This document shows positions 18,778-28,646 of a stretch of DNA of 64,000 nt, piece after piece. The notes beneath the pieces were generated by a model. That model was not told where the DNA came from. It did no database searches and saw only the letters and a program-made list of their open reading frames with translations. Source of the stretch: an uncultured Coprococcus sp. (GTDB taxonomy: Bacteria > Bacillota > Clostridia > Lachnospirales > Lachnospiraceae); contig CAKQTZ010000013.1 in NCBI GenBank assembly GCA_934277375.1, positions 8,789-72,788 on the forward strand, given 5' to 3'. A program made the translations under genes and the position numbers. Positions within the stretch are counted from its first letter, which is position 1, and the number at the start of each line of letters is the position of its first letter.

Positions 18778-19489
18778 GAGTCATCTCCACAAAAATCTCT
18801 TCGAGAGATCTGTTCTTATGCTGTGTCTCCAGTGCTTCCAGGGTTCCCTGATATATATCCTTACCTTTTTTTATCATTATTATCTTATCACACAGCTTCT
18901 CCGCCACCTCAAGGACATGAGTGGAGAAAAATACACAGTTTCCGGCATCGGCATGCTCTCTCATCATCTTCTTGAGCTCATATGCTGCATTTGGATCCAG
19001 ACCGGTCATAGGCTCATCGAGTATCCACACCGGCGGATTGTGGACCAGAGCAGCAATAACCATCATCTTCTGCCTCATTCCATGGGAATAGCTGACCATC
19101 TGCCTGTTCAAGCTGTCCTCCATGCCAAAACGCTCTGCCATCTGTTCTATTCTGAGTTTTCTGTCTGACGTTGACACACCATATATATCAGCAATAAAAT
19201 TGACATACTCCAGTCCCGTAAGTCTAAGGAATATATCCGGATTGTCCGCTATATAGCCCATAGACTGCTTCGCCTCCATCGGTTTTTCCGTCATATCATA
19301 GCCATTTATCACTACTCTGCCCTCTGTGGGCATAAGTATACCGGTCAGCATCTTTATTGTCGTAGTCTTACCAGCGCCATTCTGTCCGACAAAACCTACG
19401 ATCTCGCCTTTATTAATATGGAAACTGAGATTATCAACCGAAACAAAATCTCCTCCATATACCTTCTTCAGTCCTTCAGCCTTTATCAT
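18764..19489 (-). CDS. ABC exporter ATP-binding protein
   Basis: 241 residues with Walker A GQNGAGKTTTIKML, signature SHGMRQKMM (a variant of SGGQ), Walker B VWILDEPMTGLDP and switch histidine FFSTHVLEVAE. The short form with a C-terminal SLEEIFVE stretch is typical of drug, lipid or antibiotic exporters paired with ABC-2 permeases. It drives the permease encoded next to it. It begins just after its own promoter and is first in the operon. Confidence 0.95.
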   Translation of the reverse strand: MIKAEGLKKVYGGDFVSVDNLSFHINKGEIVGFVGQNGAGKTTTIKMLTGILMPTEGRVVINGYDMTEKPMEAKQSMGYIADNPDIFLRLTGLEYVNFIADIYGVSTSDRKLRIEQMAERFGMEDSLNRQMVSYSHGMRQKMMVIAALVHNPPVWILDEPMTGLDPNAAYELKKMMREHADAGNCVFFSTHVLEVAEKLCDKIIMIKKGKDIYQGTLEALETQHKNRSLEEIFVEMTHEEL

Positions 19490-19553
19490 GGATAATAGGT
19501 TTTCCTTTCATAACACAAATTGTCCTGTTTTTAATATTCGCATATACGGTATC

Positions 19554-19582
19554 ATTATATCAACTCATTGTGTAGTTTACAA
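19554..19582 (-). promoter_or_regulatory. Promoter of the ABC exporter operon
   Basis: Minus-strand TTGTAA (19577-19582) and perfect TATAAT (19554-19559), 17 bases apart. The -35 box overlaps the stop codon of addA. Confidence 0.8.
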
Positions 19583-22500
19583 GTTCACAGTGGTATCAAG
19601 ACAGAATGAATAGATGATCTTTTCTCTCACCCGCATGCCTGTAAGCTGTTCCAGAACCTGGGCATATTTGTCAAGCTGGACACGGTACTTGGCTGCCAGT
19701 TCATCCACCTGTTTTACTGTGTCCGTCTTATAATCCATGAGCACTATCTCTCCGTTCTCCACAAAGTATGCATCTATAACTCCCTGCACTACTATTGTCT
19801 CATCACCAGGGTCGCTCAGAGAGCTTCTGATATCTCCCGGAGTCATCATCATATAAAACTGTCTTTCCCTGTGAAGCTCTCCCCTTGCATCCGCAGCAGC
19901 CATCCTTTGGCCAAGGTCACTGTGGATCATCTTATATATCTTCTCCGGCTTTATACGTTCAACATAACTATGGTCGAACAGGTCTCTGTCAAACACTTCC
20001 ATGACGGTGCTCACAGCCTCCTCGGGGCTGCTTAAGGAGAAATCTGCCAGCTCCATTATCTTATGATATATCGTTCCTATCTCATTACCACGAAAGATAT
20101 GCTCTCCACTCATAAACGCCGGCCTCGGCACATCTGTTCTCTCCACGTATGTTTTTCTTGAAAACACATTCTGCACATCATCCACATCATCGCCTTCAAG
20201 ATATGCAAGACGTTTTATCTCCGTTATGGACATCTTACTCTTAAGTCCGGAGCTCCTGTACCCATACTGGAAGTCCAGGCCGGCACGGATGTGGTCTACA
20301 AGTTCCATATCGACACCTGATCTTTTATTGACAGGATCAGTGGCAGCATCACCTATATCAACAGTCTGGCTCTCTGCCCCCTCTACGATGAAACTGTCAG
20401 CACCTATATATTCACATGTGACACAGTTTTCATCTGAAGCATAATTAAGCGCCGTGTATATCCATGCGGCATACCGTCTGGCCCCCATCACAGCAGCATA
20501 GTTCATCCTGCCGCCTGCCATATATTTATCACAATCTTTCCTGAAATCATCAAGCTTCTTCACACACCCGGTCATATAGAGTTTCTCCTTTGCCCTGGTA
20601 AGTGCCACATACAGTACACGCATTTCCTCTGCATAAGTCTCCGCTATTATATTTCTAGCCATTATCTTCTTGAAAAATGAAGTCCTCCTGACTCTGGCTT
20701 TCACATCGATCTGATCACATGCAAGATAATGATCCTGATGGACCAGCACATTTGCCCTTGTATCAGCCTTATTAAATTCCTTGCCAAGCCCTGATACGAA
20801 CACCACCGGGAACTCCAGTCCTTTACTCTTATGCATGGTCATGACCCTGACAACATCCTCATTCTCACCCACAGTGTCTGCCTCTGAAAAGTCAAGATCA
20901 TTTGTCTTGAGCTCATCGACATACCTGATAAAATTGAAAACGCCTTTGCTGTTCTCCTCAAAATCATCGGCCTTCTTGATAAGCATATCTATGTTTGCCT
21001 GCCTTCTCCTGCCCATAGGTCTTGCCCCTGCAAACCAGTAATATCCGGTATCGTCCAAAACATATCTTATTATGTCACTTATGGACATGTAGTTTTTATT
21101 TGCCTTCAAGTACTCCAGCATATGCATAAATACATCAAGGCGCCTTACGGTGTGTGTGTCCTCTCCATCATGTATCTCCATGTAATCGACCAGCTTGTCA
21201 TACAGACGAGCATTGTAATCTGCACCATCCTGCTCGTAGCGCTGTCTGTATTCCCCGACTATGCACGCCAGTTCCTCCTCATCCAGTCCTACAAGCGGTG
21301 AACGGAGTACCGCTGCCAGATCATAATCAATATAACTGTTGTCGACCACAGACAGCATGCTCACAAGCACCCTTATCTCTGCCGCATCAAAGTAGCCGCT
21401 CTCGCTTTCTATATATAATGGTATATTTTTTTCCTGAAATATCCTGTCAAATACCGTCGATGCAGACGATACACTCCGGAGAAGTATAACTATATCCTTA
21501 TATCTGACCTTTCTTCTGTCAGCGCCCTGTCCCACATACATTGCGTTCTCGCCGTTCACTATATCATCTATCTTCGATGCAATGAAACTGGCCTCAACTT
21601 CCGTGTTGTCGTACTCCTCACCCAGGTCCGCATCGCTAGTATTGTTATCTATCATGATAAATTCCGACACAGGTCCATGATCCACATCATCTGGTTCATA
21701 TAATGTCCCATTCTCACCGCTCACGGCATATCTGGAATTGAGTCTGGCATCCTCATCATATTCGATGCCTCCGATCTCCCTTCTCATCAACTGGGCAAAT
21801 ATGGCATTCACAGTCCTGAGCACATTTATCTCGCTTCTGAAGTTTCTAGTGAGCAGAATACTGTTTCCAGCCGCATCCGGATCAGCCTTATCCTCATCCC
21901 TGAGTTTTCTGTACGTGTCATACTTATCTATGAACAGATCCGGCCTCGCCATCCTGAATCTGTATATGCTCTGCTTTACATCTCCAACCATGAAAGTATT
22001 GCGTATGCCAGTGCCGTGACCTGACACGCTGGCAAGTATATATTCTTGAAGGAAATTACTGTCCTGATACTCATCTATAAGTATCTCCCTGTATCTTGAA
22101 GCGACTTCCCTGCCCGCATCAGTCGGTACCGCCTGTCCATCCTCTATCCGCTCACACAATATGCGGAATGCAAACTCCTCTATGTCATGGAATTCAAAAA
22201 GATTCTTATCCAGCTTCACCTTCATAAGCTCATCCATATACAGCTTTGTAAGATCCAGCAGAGCCTCCAGAACCGGGCTCATCATACGTGCCTGCATAAT
22301 GACATCATTCACATCGGAGACAACATCTGTTATCTCTCCTATGAGGGATTTGTAGACATCTCTCCGGCTCTTTATAAGCTCCTTTTTATCCTGATCGGCC
22401 CCCGCTCCAGGATTGACCAGTCTGTCAAATGCATAGCATATACTCCTTCCCTGGTCATCCTTCTCCATCTTCAGCCCCTCAGGTCTTAAAGAGTCCTCAT

Positions 22501-23446
22501 ATATTTTTTTAATCTCAAACAGATCCACATCCCCGGATTTGCAGCTGTTCAGCATATGGCTTATCATCTCCGCATCGCTGTCAACTCTCAGTCCATACGC
22601 CTCAAGTCCGTACTCAGCCGTTGCATATTTCTGGCACTCACTGACCATATCATATGCGGCCCTGATAACCATATATGCTCTGTCTGCAAATGTCCTAACC
22701 ATAGGTACATCCATAACCGCCCTGTGCATATCAGTTTCGGATGCGCCGGCATGTACATCAGGCACCAGTGCCTCACGAGCTTTCTCCAGCCACACATATG
22801 GCTCCGGATAGCTTGATATGACCTTCACTATCCTGTCCACTATCTCGGGAATACTGCCATCGCTCTCGTTTCTGGCAAACGACCGGACCAGCTTCTTGAA
22901 CCCAGGCACAAGCTGATCATCCTCATAACACATCTCCATGACCTGATCCATCACATCATGCCTGATTATCTTCATCTCAGTGTCATCCGCTATGGTGAAA
23001 GCACAGTCCAGCTCCACCCTGGAGAAATATTCCTTCACTATTCTGAGGCAGAAGCTGTCTATGGTACATATATCTGCATGATTTATCAGTGTCATCTGTT
23101 TTATGAGATGCTCATCATGTTCACCTCTGCTCATCATCTCATCGATCTTTCTGGAAAGAGCCTGACCTATCTTCTCCTTCATCTGCGCCGCAGCTGCATT
23201 TGTAAATGTCACAACAAGCAGCTCATCAAGTGATACAGGCTGTGCATCCGCCTGCCTTTTGCCGTCAGATCCAATTCCCGTCACCATCTCAATTATCCTC
23301 TCGACCAGAACTGCCGTCTTGCCCGAACCGGCAGCAGCAGACACCAGAAGATTTCCGCATCTGGTATCAATAACATGTGCCTGCTGCGCAGTCCAGCTGA
23401 TTTTATTCTCCGTAATCTTACCATCTACCATATCCTTAATCCTCAC
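19577..23446 (-). CDS. addA: AddA, helicase-nuclease subunit of AddAB
   Basis: With AddB it resects double-strand DNA ends and loads RecA. 1289 residues. UvrD-type helicase motifs are in order: Walker A SAAAGSGKTAVLVERI near residue 38, motif II EILIDEYQDSNFLQ, LLTRNFRSEINVL, VMTMHKSKGLEFPVVFV and YVALTRAKEKLYM. The C-terminal RecB-family nuclease shows GVIDAYFVENGEIVLMDYKTD. The gene overlaps addB by four bases (GTGA), and the GTG at 23446 may be the start; an ATG five codons in, behind GAGG, is an alternative. It is the second gene of the operon. Confidence 0.97.
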   Translation of the reverse strand: MRIKDMVDGKITENKISWTAQQAHVIDTRCGNLLVSAAAGSGKTAVLVERIIEMVTGIGSDGKRQADAQPVSLDELLVVTFTNAAAAQMKEKIGQALSRKIDEMMSRGEHDEHLIKQMTLINHADICTIDSFCLRIVKEYFSRVELDCAFTIADDTEMKIIRHDVMDQVMEMCYEDDQLVPGFKKLVRSFARNESDGSIPEIVDRIVKVISSYPEPYVWLEKAREALVPDVHAGASETDMHRAVMDVPMVRTFADRAYMVIRAAYDMVSECQKYATAEYGLEAYGLRVDSDAEMISHMLNSCKSGDVDLFEIKKIYEDSLRPEGLKMEKDDQGRSICYAFDRLVNPGAGADQDKKELIKSRRDVYKSLIGEITDVVSDVNDVIMQARMMSPVLEALLDLTKLYMDELMKVKLDKNLFEFHDIEEFAFRILCERIEDGQAVPTDAGREVASRYREILIDEYQDSNFLQEYILASVSGHGTGIRNTFMVGDVKQSIYRFRMARPDLFIDKYDTYRKLRDEDKADPDAAGNSILLTRNFRSEINVLRTVNAIFAQLMRREIGGIEYDEDARLNSRYAVSGENGTLYEPDDVDHGPVSEFIMIDNNTSDADLGEEYDNTEVEASFIASKIDDIVNGENAMYVGQGADRRKVRYKDIVILLRSVSSASTVFDRIFQEKNIPLYIESESGYFDAAEIRVLVSMLSVVDNSYIDYDLAAVLRSPLVGLDEEELACIVGEYRQRYEQDGADYNARLYDKLVDYMEIHDGEDTHTVRRLDVFMHMLEYLKANKNYMSISDIIRYVLDDTGYYWFAGARPMGRRRQANIDMLIKKADDFEENSKGVFNFIRYVDELKTNDLDFSEADTVGENEDVVRVMTMHKSKGLEFPVVFVSGLGKEFNKADTRANVLVHQDHYLACDQIDVKARVRRTSFFKKIMARNIIAETYAEEMRVLYVALTRAKEKLYMTGCVKKLDDFRKDCDKYMAGGRMNYAAVMGARRYAAWIYTALNYASDENCVTCEYIGADSFIVEGAESQTVDIGDAATDPVNKRSGVDMELVDHIRAGLDFQYGYRSSGLKSKMSITEIKRLAYLEGDDVDDVQNVFSRKTYVERTDVPRPAFMSGEHIFRGNEIGTIYHKIMELADFSLSSPEEAVSTVMEVFDRDLFDHSYVERIKPEKIYKMIHSDLGQRMAAADARGELHRERQFYMMMTPGDIRSSLSDPGDETIVVQGVIDAYFVENGEIVLMDYKTDTVKQVDELAAKYRVQLDKYAQVLEQLTGMRVREKIIYSFCLDTTVNL

Positions 23447-26400
23447 GCTTTTCCGCTCTCAGCAGACTGTTCCAATGTTATTCCAAGCGCCTCCGCCCTG
23501 TCTGCAAGCCTTTGGAGCCCCTCTCTAAGGCTCTCCACATTCTCATTCTCCGTCTTCATCTTCTGCCCTGCATTCTCCACGGTCTCTCTCATCTTCGCCG
23601 TGGCTTTGTCTCCTCTGTCCTCTACTTTTTGCGCTGCTTCATCATATTTCTTCTTTGCCGCAGCACACTTTTTCTCCGCTTTGGCAATGTCGCTCTCCAC
23701 GCTGCTGTATTTTTTCCTCAGCTTCGCTATCTCATCCGATTTCGCATTGTACTCATCCAGCTCTCCCCTGTATATCTTCGAGTATGAGTTGCCGGAATAT
23801 TTGCTGTCAAATGCACATATCCCTTTAAACTGACAATATTTACACGCCTTTACATCGCCATCTCTGACAGGATTGATATCTATATGGCCATCTGCTATGC
23901 TGCCGGCAAGCCTCCCGATGTTGCGCCGGTTTGCCTCCATCAGATCAGCTATAAGCGTCTCATCCAGACTCTGTCCCCCCTTCAAAGTGACAGAGTTCCT
24001 GTCCATGATCTTAAGGGCTCTGTTGCTGCTGTTGTATATACCTGAATATTTCGATTCCTCAAGGACTTTTTTCTCAAATGTATCCACCAGCACATCCCCA
24101 AATATCTCTTCCTCCGGCTGGAATCCTCCACTGTCATCACTGTACTTTATCCGGTCTCCCATGGCTGTCACATCCGCCAACTGATCATCAAATGTATAAT
24201 ACAGAAGACCTCCCACATGTATATTTTCCGGATCTCCGCCAAGCTTTGACAATCTTCTGATCTCAAGCTCCCGGGCTATGGCTCCATATGTTATGAGCTG
24301 CATCTGAAGGCCCCCCAGCACTTTATCGATATCCAGCTTTTTGTCAGATGACTTGTAATCTATTATCTTAAAATATGAACCCTTCGCATCAGTATACTCG
24401 TCTATCCTGTCTATCACTCCTTTGAGGCTCATCGTCATGCCATTTGACAGTTCGAACGTATACTGCTTTATATTATCCGCAGTCTTTGATGTATTGAATT
24501 TTCTCTCAAAATTCTCCGGATCCATATCTCCGCATCTTATGAATGTCCTGAGTGTCTTCACTGTTCTGACTGCTATATCCGAGAGCAGCTTCTTCATATA
24601 TGCAGATCTGCATGAGTCCTCAAAGAATGGTCCAGCCTCCTCTTCGGCCGATGCATCAGCAAACTCCGCAGTGCGCTGTTCAAGCTCATCTTCATCGATG
24701 TGCACCCAGTCATTATCTCTGAACATCCGTATATATGAAAATACCTTCTCCATGGTACTGTGAAGGATTATACCTACATTCACCGCATCTATCCTGTAGG
24801 TCTCCCTCTCCTTCAATGACAGTCCGTATGTGAGGAAATACTTAAACTGGCACTCAGCATACCGCTCAAGCTTTGACACACTCTCCACCAGGTTCTGTCC
24901 ATATATGAGCTTCACAGTCTCCGGGGATAATGTCCTCACCTCATTTGCATAGTCATGACCCGCGCTGATGGCTTCAAGCTGACTTCCATATCCCTTTTGT
25001 CCAAGGAGCTCCCTGACTGCGGTCCATGTATCTGAGCAGATGTCATCTTCATAATTATGGATCAGATATCTGAGCGCACCCGATGCAGTCTCAGGTATCA
25101 CTTCATCCCGGTCATACTCATATTCTTTTATATCCGGGAATATATTCTTTATCCTGTCTATCAGATAGGATGGCTTTGCCGCCTTCAGATCTTCGCCGAC
25201 CTTTCTATAAACTATATCTATCCTGTCCGACGGCTTGGTAAGCGTTGTGTATATATAGAACTGCTCTATATATGCATTTGTCTTATCTGAAGGTGCCAGC
25301 TCCATTCCACATCCGGCAAGACGTATTCTGTCGTTTTCGGAGAGTATACGGCCTTTTTTTGCCGGCTTTGGTATGATCCCCTCGTTGATACCGGTAAAGA
25401 AAAGAACCTTTATATGGTTAAGTCTGGATCGCGTCATATCTCCCACGACCACTCTGTCAACAGTCGGAGGCACGATACCTATCTCCATATCCGCTATACC
25501 TGCATCCAGAATTCCTGCGTACTCCTTCACAGTCATCTTCTCATCTCCAAGTATCGACACCATCTTGTCAAACAGGGCTATGACCTTGTCAAATATCTGG
25601 CCATACGCATCACCCTCATCCCATCTGGCCTGCTCATACATCAGCTTCTTCCGCTGCTCCAGTTTCTCCCAGACTCTGATCTGTGTGAGGAAATCATAGA
25701 GTTCCTCCGTATATACCCTGACCGTGTTCTTTGACGTCTGGCTTGCAGGCTTCCAGACCTCTACCCTACCGTCCGGGAACAGCTCCATGATCTGCCGCCT
25801 TATGGAATCCAGGTCCTCAGCATACTCTTTATTCCGCTCATCCTCTATGGTCCTGCTCCAGCTTCTGTAACCTCTGAGATTCCTCTTAAGAGCGTAATTC
25901 TCCATTCTCTCCACATCGTCCTGATCTATATCTGTCATCCCCGATTTCAGGAGTCTGAACACACTGTCAAATGAGAAATTATCTGTCATTATACCCAGAA
26001 ACGCCCTTATCGTATCGGAACACGGATCGCCACTGAGTGCTATATTCGCATCTATAAACACAGGGATCCCGTACTCATCCATGGCCTGTTTATAGTACCT
26101 TGCCACGTCCTGAAGATCTCCTGCCACAACTGCTATATCCTTATATCTGTACCCTTCATCACGGACAAGCTCCCTTATCCTGCCTGCCACATATGAGGCT
26201 TCATCGGCAGCACGGTCAACCGCTGTAATCCTTATGTGTCCTGTTGATCCTGTTGATCTTCCATGTGGATACCTGAATAGATTGTGTTCCAGAACTGCAA
26301 GCTCATCACTGCCTGCAAATCTGTACGGTTTTTCATTCTCTCCAGTCACTATGTTCTCGAGTATATCCACATGCTCCTGTGCCGCCGCGTCACAGATCTG

Positions 26401-27168
26401 ACGCACAGTTTCTTTGGTCAGTCTGAACAGTTCGTACTCTTTTGGCTTAGCCAGGCTTATCTGGTCCGCATCGATCGTAAATGCAAATGTAATCCCTCTG
26501 ACATGCGTCATCAATTTGCGTATAAGATTCATCTGTACCGGCGTAAATCCGGTAAAGCCATCAAAATACAGATAGGCATCAGCCAGAAACCGGGACCTCT
26601 CTACACACTCTGCCAGAAGATCTGTGAGCTGCTCCGCCACGATGTAACTGTCATGTGAATTGTATTCCTCGAACCTCTCATATATAAGTCTCACATCATG
26701 AAGTTTTCTGTATACAAGACTGTCCTGATCAAGGCGCTCCATGGCTTCATCTATGGCATCCCTGTCAACGGCATACTGAAAAAGCTCTGACATCATGGAT
26801 TTCATCTCGTCGATAAATCCCAGCTTGTTGATATAACTTCCATATACCAGAAGTTCCTTCTGAGACTCCATGAGTATCTTCTTGATGAGCATGCTCTTAC
26901 CGAAGTCCTCCAGAACCTTTCCGGGATTCACCGACAGCTCATCGAACACCCTATAAGCAAGCCTGTTCAGCCCTATGGCATCTATGTTCATGGTGCCGTG
27001 CCTTGGATGCATGGTGACTATATCCCTCTGTGCCTCCATGGTGAACTGCTCAGGTACAACATAGAGATAATTCATATCATCATGCTCTATCGATTCATCG
27101 ATCAATGTCTTTATCATATATTCTGTTTTACCTGAGCCCGCCGGACCCAGCACAAACTGTATCGCCAT
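23443..27168 (-). CDS. addB: AddB, ATP-dependent nuclease subunit B
   Basis: Partner of AddA, 1241 residues. Walker A LGPAGSGKTEYMIKTL is at the N terminus, the inactive-helicase core follows, and a C-terminal nuclease domain carries IDRIDEY and IDYKSS. The four iron-sulphur cysteines are visible: one in ERYAECQFKYF and three in CKYCQFKGIC. A coiled-coil tail of about 100 charged residues after the cluster is longer than in most relatives and is rich in lysine and glutamate. ATG 27168 has a GGAG site. It is first in the operon and diverges from the FMN-binding-like gene. Confidence 0.96.
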   Translation of the reverse strand: MAIQFVLGPAGSGKTEYMIKTLIDESIEHDDMNYLYVVPEQFTMEAQRDIVTMHPRHGTMNIDAIGLNRLAYRVFDELSVNPGKVLEDFGKSMLIKKILMESQKELLVYGSYINKLGFIDEMKSMMSELFQYAVDRDAIDEAMERLDQDSLVYRKLHDVRLIYERFEEYNSHDSYIVAEQLTDLLAECVERSRFLADAYLYFDGFTGFTPVQMNLIRKLMTHVRGITFAFTIDADQISLAKPKEYELFRLTKETVRQICDAAAQEHVDILENIVTGENEKPYRFAGSDELAVLEHNLFRYPHGRSTGSTGHIRITAVDRAADEASYVAGRIRELVRDEGYRYKDIAVVAGDLQDVARYYKQAMDEYGIPVFIDANIALSGDPCSDTIRAFLGIMTDNFSFDSVFRLLKSGMTDIDQDDVERMENYALKRNLRGYRSWSRTIEDERNKEYAEDLDSIRRQIMELFPDGRVEVWKPASQTSKNTVRVYTEELYDFLTQIRVWEKLEQRKKLMYEQARWDEGDAYGQIFDKVIALFDKMVSILGDEKMTVKEYAGILDAGIADMEIGIVPPTVDRVVVGDMTRSRLNHIKVLFFTGINEGIIPKPAKKGRILSENDRIRLAGCGMELAPSDKTNAYIEQFYIYTTLTKPSDRIDIVYRKVGEDLKAAKPSYLIDRIKNIFPDIKEYEYDRDEVIPETASGALRYLIHNYEDDICSDTWTAVRELLGQKGYGSQLEAISAGHDYANEVRTLSPETVKLIYGQNLVESVSKLERYAECQFKYFLTYGLSLKERETYRIDAVNVGIILHSTMEKVFSYIRMFRDNDWVHIDEDELEQRTAEFADASAEEEAGPFFEDSCRSAYMKKLLSDIAVRTVKTLRTFIRCGDMDPENFERKFNTSKTADNIKQYTFELSNGMTMSLKGVIDRIDEYTDAKGSYFKIIDYKSSDKKLDIDKVLGGLQMQLITYGAIARELEIRRLSKLGGDPENIHVGGLLYYTFDDQLADVTAMGDRIKYSDDSGGFQPEEEIFGDVLVDTFEKKVLEESKYSGIYNSSNRALKIMDRNSVTLKGGQSLDETLIADLMEANRRNIGRLAGSIADGHIDINPVRDGDVKACKYCQFKGICAFDSKYSGNSYSKIYRGELDEYNAKSDEIAKLRKKYSSVESDIAKAEKKCAAAKKKYDEAAQKVEDRGDKATAKMRETVENAGQKMKTENENVESLREGLQRLADRAEALGITLEQSAESGKA

Positions 27169-27180
27169 AGTACATTCTCC

Positions 27181-27209
27181 TTATAATCTATTCTGTACTC
27201 TTTTATAAT
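27181..27209 (+). promoter_or_regulatory. Probable promoter of the FMN-binding-like gene
   Basis: A perfect TATAAT (27204-27209) lies 17 bases after a weak -35, TTATAA (27181-27186), in the 102-base divergent gap after addB. Confidence 0.45.
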
Positions 27210-27270
27210 AATTCTCTCATAAAACCGCTCCATTGTGAATAAAATATATAAAAAACAGGGGGAGCAAACA

Positions 27271-27753
27271 ATGTCATCAACAAAACTGATCGTCTTAAAA
27301 TCCAAAGAACTTATATATACCGCCATTCTTCTGGCACTTATCATCGTCTTTGTCATAATCCTCATCAATATGTTCCACGCAAAGAACTCTGATAAGTCTA
27401 TAACTTCCGCCAAAAGTGTGGAGACATCAGCAGGCGTGAGCTCTGCCTCGCATACCGATGAGATCCACTACACTCCGGGAACTTATTCCTCTTCTCTGGA
27501 ACTGGGAGATACCACCCTGTGCGTTATGGTAACTGTGGACGAAGACTATATCACGGGCGTGTCATTCAAGCAGATGGATGAGGCAGTCACAACCATGTAT
27601 CCTCTTCTCGAGACATCCATGGAGGATATAAACACCCAGCTTCATTACATATCATCCGTAGATGATATCACTCCATCTGGAGACAGCACATACACCACTC
27701 GGCTTATCATAGACTCTATACGAAATGCGCTGAAGGATGCTGTGATCAACTAA
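27271..27753 (+). CDS. Membrane-anchored FMN-binding-domain-like protein
   Basis: 160 residues: a short cytoplasmic N terminus, one membrane helix (about 15-36), a Ser/Thr linker and an outer domain. The start YTPGTYSSSLELGDTTLCVMV and the C-terminal block SGDSTYTTRLIIDSIRNAL fit the FMN_bind fold, in which an SGAT motif receives covalent FMN by ApbE. Here that motif is altered (SGDSTYTT), so flavin attachment is uncertain. The long frame begins at a GTG at 27235, but AGGGGGAG at 27257-27264 selects ATG 27271. Monocistronic, with its own terminator. No redox partner is nearby. Confidence 0.6.
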   Translation: MSSTKLIVLKSKELIYTAILLALIIVFVIILINMFHAKNSDKSITSAKSVETSAGVSSASHTDEIHYTPGTYSSSLELGDTTLCVMVTVDEDYITGVSFKQMDEAVTTMYPLLETSMEDINTQLHYISSVDDITPSGDSTYTTRLIIDSIRNALKDAVIN

Positions 27754-27791
27754 TTTATGCTACGTCATACCAAAACACGGCCCCATAACCC

Positions 27792-27844
27792 AAAAGGACA
27801 TATGCCCATGTAACATCATTGTACACGTTCATATGTCCTTTTTT
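27792..27844. terminator. Bidirectional intrinsic terminator
   Basis: AAAAGGACATATG (27792-27804) pairs with CATATGTCCTTTT (27830-27842) and T runs flank both sides. It serves the convergent genes ending at 27753 and 27867. Confidence 0.88.
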
Positions 27845-27866
27845 ATTCCTATCAGGCATATTCATT

Positions 27867-28556
27867 TTACTGCTTGGACACTATATTATCCTTATCTTTG
27901 AAAATGCTGTTTCCAGGAACATAACCTCTGACTCTCGATACAGGATATATGTTGCTGAATCTTCCTATGACAGTACCCGGATTGAGAACACTGTTACAGC
28001 CAACCTCAACATTATCACCGAGCATGGCTCCGAATTTCTTGAGTCCGGTGGCAATGTCAAATGACTCGCCGTCCGCTGTTCCCTTAACATGAACCAGAGT
28101 CTTATCCGACTTCACATTTGAAGTGATGCTTCCAGCTCCCATGTGGGACTTGAATCCAAGGACTGAATCACCAACATAGTTGTAATGAGGAACCTGAACA
28201 TTATTGAATATGATAACATTCTTGAGTTCTGTGGAATTACCTATGACACAGTTCTCACCGACCAGTACGCTTCCCCTGATAAATGCACCCGGGCGCACCT
28301 CAGTTCCGGCACCTATGATAGTCGGTCCAAGTATGGTGGCTGTTCCGTACACCTTACAGCTCTTGTGTATCCACACATTCTCATCCACCTCATTGTACTC
28401 GTTCTTGTCCAGGCTCTTTCCAAGCTCCAGCACAAAATCCTTGATAAGCGGAAGTGCCTCCCATGGATATGTGAGCTTCTCAAGAATAGGCTTTGCCATG
28501 GTCTGATCCAGGCTGTAGAGTTCCTTTATCGTGACTGCTGTCTTTATATCTCCCAT
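27867..28556 (-). CDS. Left-handed beta-helix (hexapeptide) acyltransferase-like protein
   Basis: 229 residues. After a helical start (about 1-55) comes a run of hexapeptide repeats: VWIHKSCKVYGTATILGPTIIGAGTEV, GSVLVGENCVIGNSTELKNVIIFNN and GDNVEVGCNSVLNPGTVIG. HYNYVGDSVLG and GAGSITSN recall the C-terminal acetyltransferase domain of GlmU and sugar-nucleotide enzymes. No nucleotidyltransferase domain is present, so it is a stand-alone beta-helix; the substrate is unknown. It has its own promoter and follows topB. Confidence 0.8.
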   Translation of the reverse strand: MGDIKTAVTIKELYSLDQTMAKPILEKLTYPWEALPLIKDFVLELGKSLDKNEYNEVDENVWIHKSCKVYGTATILGPTIIGAGTEVRPGAFIRGSVLVGENCVIGNSTELKNVIIFNNVQVPHYNYVGDSVLGFKSHMGAGSITSNVKSDKTLVHVKGTADGESFDIATGLKKFGAMLGDNVEVGCNSVLNPGTVIGRFSNIYPVSRVRGYVPGNSIFKDKDNIVSKQ

Positions 28557-28594
28557 TTTAATTCTCCTTTGCTATCAACATGTTTTATATTATA

Positions 28595-28623
28595 TTTATA
28601 TACCTTTATGTACATATTCTCAA
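28595..28623 (-). promoter_or_regulatory. Promoter of the beta-helix protein gene
   Basis: Minus-strand TTGAGA (28618-28623) and TATAAA (28595-28600) with a 17-base spacer, in the 90-base gap after topB. Confidence 0.6.
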
Positions 28624-28646
28624 CTAAACTTGGCAAAAAACAGCTA

